Source of the DNA: JBNFVY01 sp049943335
GTDB lineage: Bacteria > Pseudomonadota > Alphaproteobacteria > Rhodobacterales > Rhodobacteraceae
NCBI RefSeq assembly: GCF_049943335.1
Contig: NZ_JBNFVY010000004.1
Location: forward strand, 248,001 to 312,000
Direction: 5' to 3'
DNA: 64,000 nt
The number at the start of each line of letters is the position of its first letter. The first letter of the stretch is position 1. This document shows positions 62,321-64,000 of this stretch, one piece after another. Under the pieces are notes generated by a model. That model did no database searches and had not been told where the DNA came from. It worked only from the letters and a program-made list of their open reading frames with translations. Made by a program: the position numbers and the translations under genes.

Positions 62321-62599
62321 ATGCAGAATTTGAATACCAGCTTCGATGCGCTGGACGATGTGGTCGAAATTGAAGTGGAAGCGCAGGACGACCGCGCTTT
62401 GCTGTTCGATCTGATCGCCGATCTTTGCAACCACACCTATGACAACGGTATGACCGAAGTGTCCTACCAGCTGGAAGCGGCGTTGGACGCCTTGCTGGCG
62501 GACATGTCGCAAAAGCCAGCGCCTGTGCCCGCATTTCGCACCCGGCGCGCGACCCCGTGGATGCCCGCCCAGATGCGCGTCACTCAGAACATAGCGTGA
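62321..62599 (+). CDS. Hypothetical small acidic protein
   Basis: 92 residues. The first 70 are acidic and helical (SFDALDDVVEIEVEAQDDRA, LLFDLIADLCNH, LEAALDALLADMSQK), with a basic Pro/Arg tail. Codon usage in this frame is coding-like, while the opposite strand is Ser/Arg-rich and unconvincing. The ribosome-binding site is weak (GGGGGCGAGC). No family recognised and no neighbour within 100 bp. Moderate confidence that it is expressed. Confidence 0.5.
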   Translation: MQNLNTSFDALDDVVEIEVEAQDDRALLFDLIADLCNHTYDNGMTEVSYQLEAALDALLADMSQKPAPVPAFRTRRATPWMPAQMRVTQNIA

Positions 62600-62702
62600 C
62601 ATTTTCGTCGCGTACGTCTTGCACAAAAATAAGATATGAGGCACCAAGCCCGGGTTGGCAGGGTACCCTGCCTTGACGATCTCGAAAAACTGGCAGGGCC
62701 CC

Positions 62703-63674
62703 ATGGATGTAGACGCAAAACCGACCGAAGAGATCTCAGTCCGCGAGGTTTTTGGGATCGACACCGACATGGTCGTCAAGGGCTTTGCGGACCGCTCGGA
62801 CCGCGTACCCGATCTGGACAGCACCTATAAATTCGACCCTGATACGACCTTGGCCATTTTGGCCGGCTTCAGCCACAATCGCCGCGTCATGATCCAAGGC
62901 TATCACGGCACAGGCAAATCGACCCATATCGAACAGGTCGCAAGCCGCCTGAACTGGCCCTGTGTGCGGGTAAACCTGGACAGCCACATCAGCCGGATCG
63001 ATTTGATCGGCAAGGATGCGATCAAGCTGAAAGACGGCAAGCAATTCACCGAATTCCAGGAAGGCATCCTGCCCTGGGCCTTGCGCAACCCGACCGCCAT
63101 CGTGTTCGACGAATACGACGCGGGGCGCGCCGACGTGATGTTCGTGATTCAGCGTGTTCTGGAAGTTGACGGCAAGTTGACGCTGCTGGACCAGAACAAG
63201 GTGATCAACCCGCACAAGTATTTCCGGATCTTCGCGACCGCCAACACCGTGGGATTGGGCGACACCACCGGGCTCTATCATGGGACGCAACAGATCAACC
63301 AGGGCCAGATGGACCGCTGGTCTCTGGTCGCCACCCTGAACTATCTCAGCCACGATGCGGAAACCGCGATCGTGCTGGCCAAGAACCCGATCTATAACAA
63401 TGAAAAAGGCCGCAAGGCGATCAGCCAGATGGTGACTGTCGCCGACCTGACGCGCACGGCCTTCATGAATGGCGATCTGTCGACGGTCATGTCGCCGCGT
63501 ACGGTGATCGCTTGGGCGCAGAACGCCACGATCTTCCGCGACGTGGGCTACGCCTTCCGCCTGTCGTTCCTGAACAAGTGCGACGAATTGGAACGCCAGA
63601 CCGTGGCCGAGTTTTATCAGCGCTGCTTTGACGAAGAACTGCCTGAAAGCGCTGCGAGCACTGCGGCCGAATGA
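62703..63674 (+). CDS. cobS: Aerobic cobaltochelatase subunit CobS
   Basis: 323 residues from ATG 62703. An AAA+ ATPase that, with CobT and CobN, inserts cobalt into hydrogenobyrinic acid a,c-diamide in aerobic vitamin B12 synthesis. GYHGTGKSTHIEQVASRL is Walker A, NPTAIVFDEYDAGR is Walker B, and TANTVGLGDTTGLYHGTQQ contains sensor I. The family N-terminus EEISVREVFGID is present. The next gene's start overlaps its stop (ATGA), and cobT would be expected just beyond the window. Confidence 0.96.
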   Translation: MDVDAKPTEEISVREVFGIDTDMVVKGFADRSDRVPDLDSTYKFDPDTTLAILAGFSHNRRVMIQGYHGTGKSTHIEQVASRLNWPCVRVNLDSHISRIDLIGKDAIKLKDGKQFTEFQEGILPWALRNPTAIVFDEYDAGRADVMFVIQRVLEVDGKLTLLDQNKVINPHKYFRIFATANTVGLGDTTGLYHGTQQINQGQMDRWSLVATLNYLSHDAETAIVLAKNPIYNNEKGRKAISQMVTVADLTRTAFMNGDLSTVMSPRTVIAWAQNATIFRDVGYAFRLSFLNKCDELERQTVAEFYQRCFDEELPESAASTAAE

Positions 63675-64000
63675 TCCGCAGGCTGGCCGCATTCTTCGTG
63701 CTGGCCAGCTGTGCCGCCCAATCGGGCCAGATCGCCCCACGTCAGGTGCCGCGGAACTTTGCGTCTGAAACGCCGCTCTACTGCGCCGCGTTTTTCGGGG
63801 CTGAAGCCACAACATCGAAAGGCCGCGCTGCCCGCACGGCGACGGAACGCGCTGCCGCGTTCCGCGCGGTGTCGCTGGCGATCTATGGCAATCGCCCCGA
63901 GGTGGATGGTTTGATTTCGCAATTCCAGTCCGAACTTGCCGCTGACCTTGCCCGCCCCGACCATGACATCAATGGCGATACAACGATGATGCGCCGCGAC
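63671..64000 (+). CDS. Predicted lipoprotein, 3'-truncated by the window edge
   Basis: The first 110 residues of a frame that stays open to the window end. Its ATG overlaps the cobS stop by 4 bp (ATGA). MIRRLAAFFVLASC has a lipobox (LASC, Cys14). The mature part has TERAAAFRAVSLAIYGNRPE and FQSELAADLARPD, helical and soluble-looking. No family recognised. A periplasmic lipoprotein coupled to a cytoplasmic cobalt chelatase subunit is odd; it may simply share the transcript. Confidence 0.7.
   Translation, partial: MIRRLAAFFVLASCAAQSGQIAPRQVPRNFASETPLYCAAFFGAEATTSKGRAARTATERAAAFRAVSLAIYGNRPEVDGLISQFQSELAADLARPDHDINGDTTMMRRD

Noticed and set aside
62122..62436. Minus-strand frame opposite the 92-residue hypothetical gene
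   Set aside because: Ser/Arg-rich with poor codon use; the plus-strand frame is better supported.
61686..62700. Possible cobalamin riboswitch ahead of cobS
   Set aside because: No B12-box-like sequence or characteristic conserved segments were found by eye.

Overview
The window is about 64 kb of chromosome from an alphaproteobacterium of the Rhodobacterales (Roseobacter/Paracoccus type). The evidence is the high G+C content, a 14-gene nuo operon interrupted by small lineage-typical genes (DUF5333, DUF5337, DUF3291, an AhpD-like protein), the run nuoN-birA-coaX-rnj, a CobS-type aerobic cobaltochelatase, and a biotin-dependent leucine-degradation (liu/mcc) operon. Species cannot be fixed. No rRNA, tRNA, CRISPR array, insertion sequence or prophage was recognised; almost everything is core metabolism.

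Layout. 1-1165: 3' part of an RhlE-type DEAD-box RNA helicase with a strong terminator. 1484-24192 (all minus strand): one long array nuoA-B-C-(sulfotransferase)-D-(exported protein)-E-(membrane HHH protein)-(DUF5337)-F-(DUF3291)-(DUF5333)-(DUF5333)-G-(lipoprotein)-H-I-(AhpD-like)-J-K-L-M-N-birA-coaX-rnj. It encodes all 14 complex I subunits, ten interleaved accessory genes, then biotin ligase, pantothenate kinase III and RNase J. 24587-31976 (minus): leucine degradation operon ivd-orf-lprI-mccB-orf-mccA-gst-hmgL, every junction overlapping or nearly so, with a promoter and a palindromic operator in front of ivd. 32109-34003 (minus): HAD phosphatase and DegT-type PLP enzyme. 34108-37958 (plus): glmU-glmS-alkD. 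37965-38966 (minus): two small exported proteins. 39050-40054 (plus): moaA. 40059-42387 (minus): two M20 peptidases, one ArgE-like. 42609-48450 (plus): five-gene peptide ABC importer. 48574-51639 (minus): pntAB transhydrogenase. 52334-57820: GNAT, small cytochrome c, PuuD-like amidotransferase, a 59-residue membrane protein, pepN and a lipoprotein lytic transglycosylase. 58279-64000: gatB, DUF4177, bolA, a J-domain protein, a hypothetical protein, cobS and the start of a lipoprotein gene.

How it fits together. Complex I and transhydrogenase manage NADH/NADPH and proton-motive force. BirA would biotinylate MccA, whose carboxylase acts between Ivd and HMG-CoA lyase in leucine catabolism. GlmU and GlmS supply UDP-GlcNAc, and the peptide importer and peptidases feed amino acids.

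The points most worth following up are: the operator overlapping the ivd promoter; accessory genes in the nuo operon, especially a C-terminal domain shared by NuoE and a membrane-anchored neighbour, plus a sulfotransferase between nuoC and nuoD; a small ORF between mccB and mccA whose middle third appears to be in another reading frame; and a 59-residue membrane protein gene with a strong ribosome-binding site.
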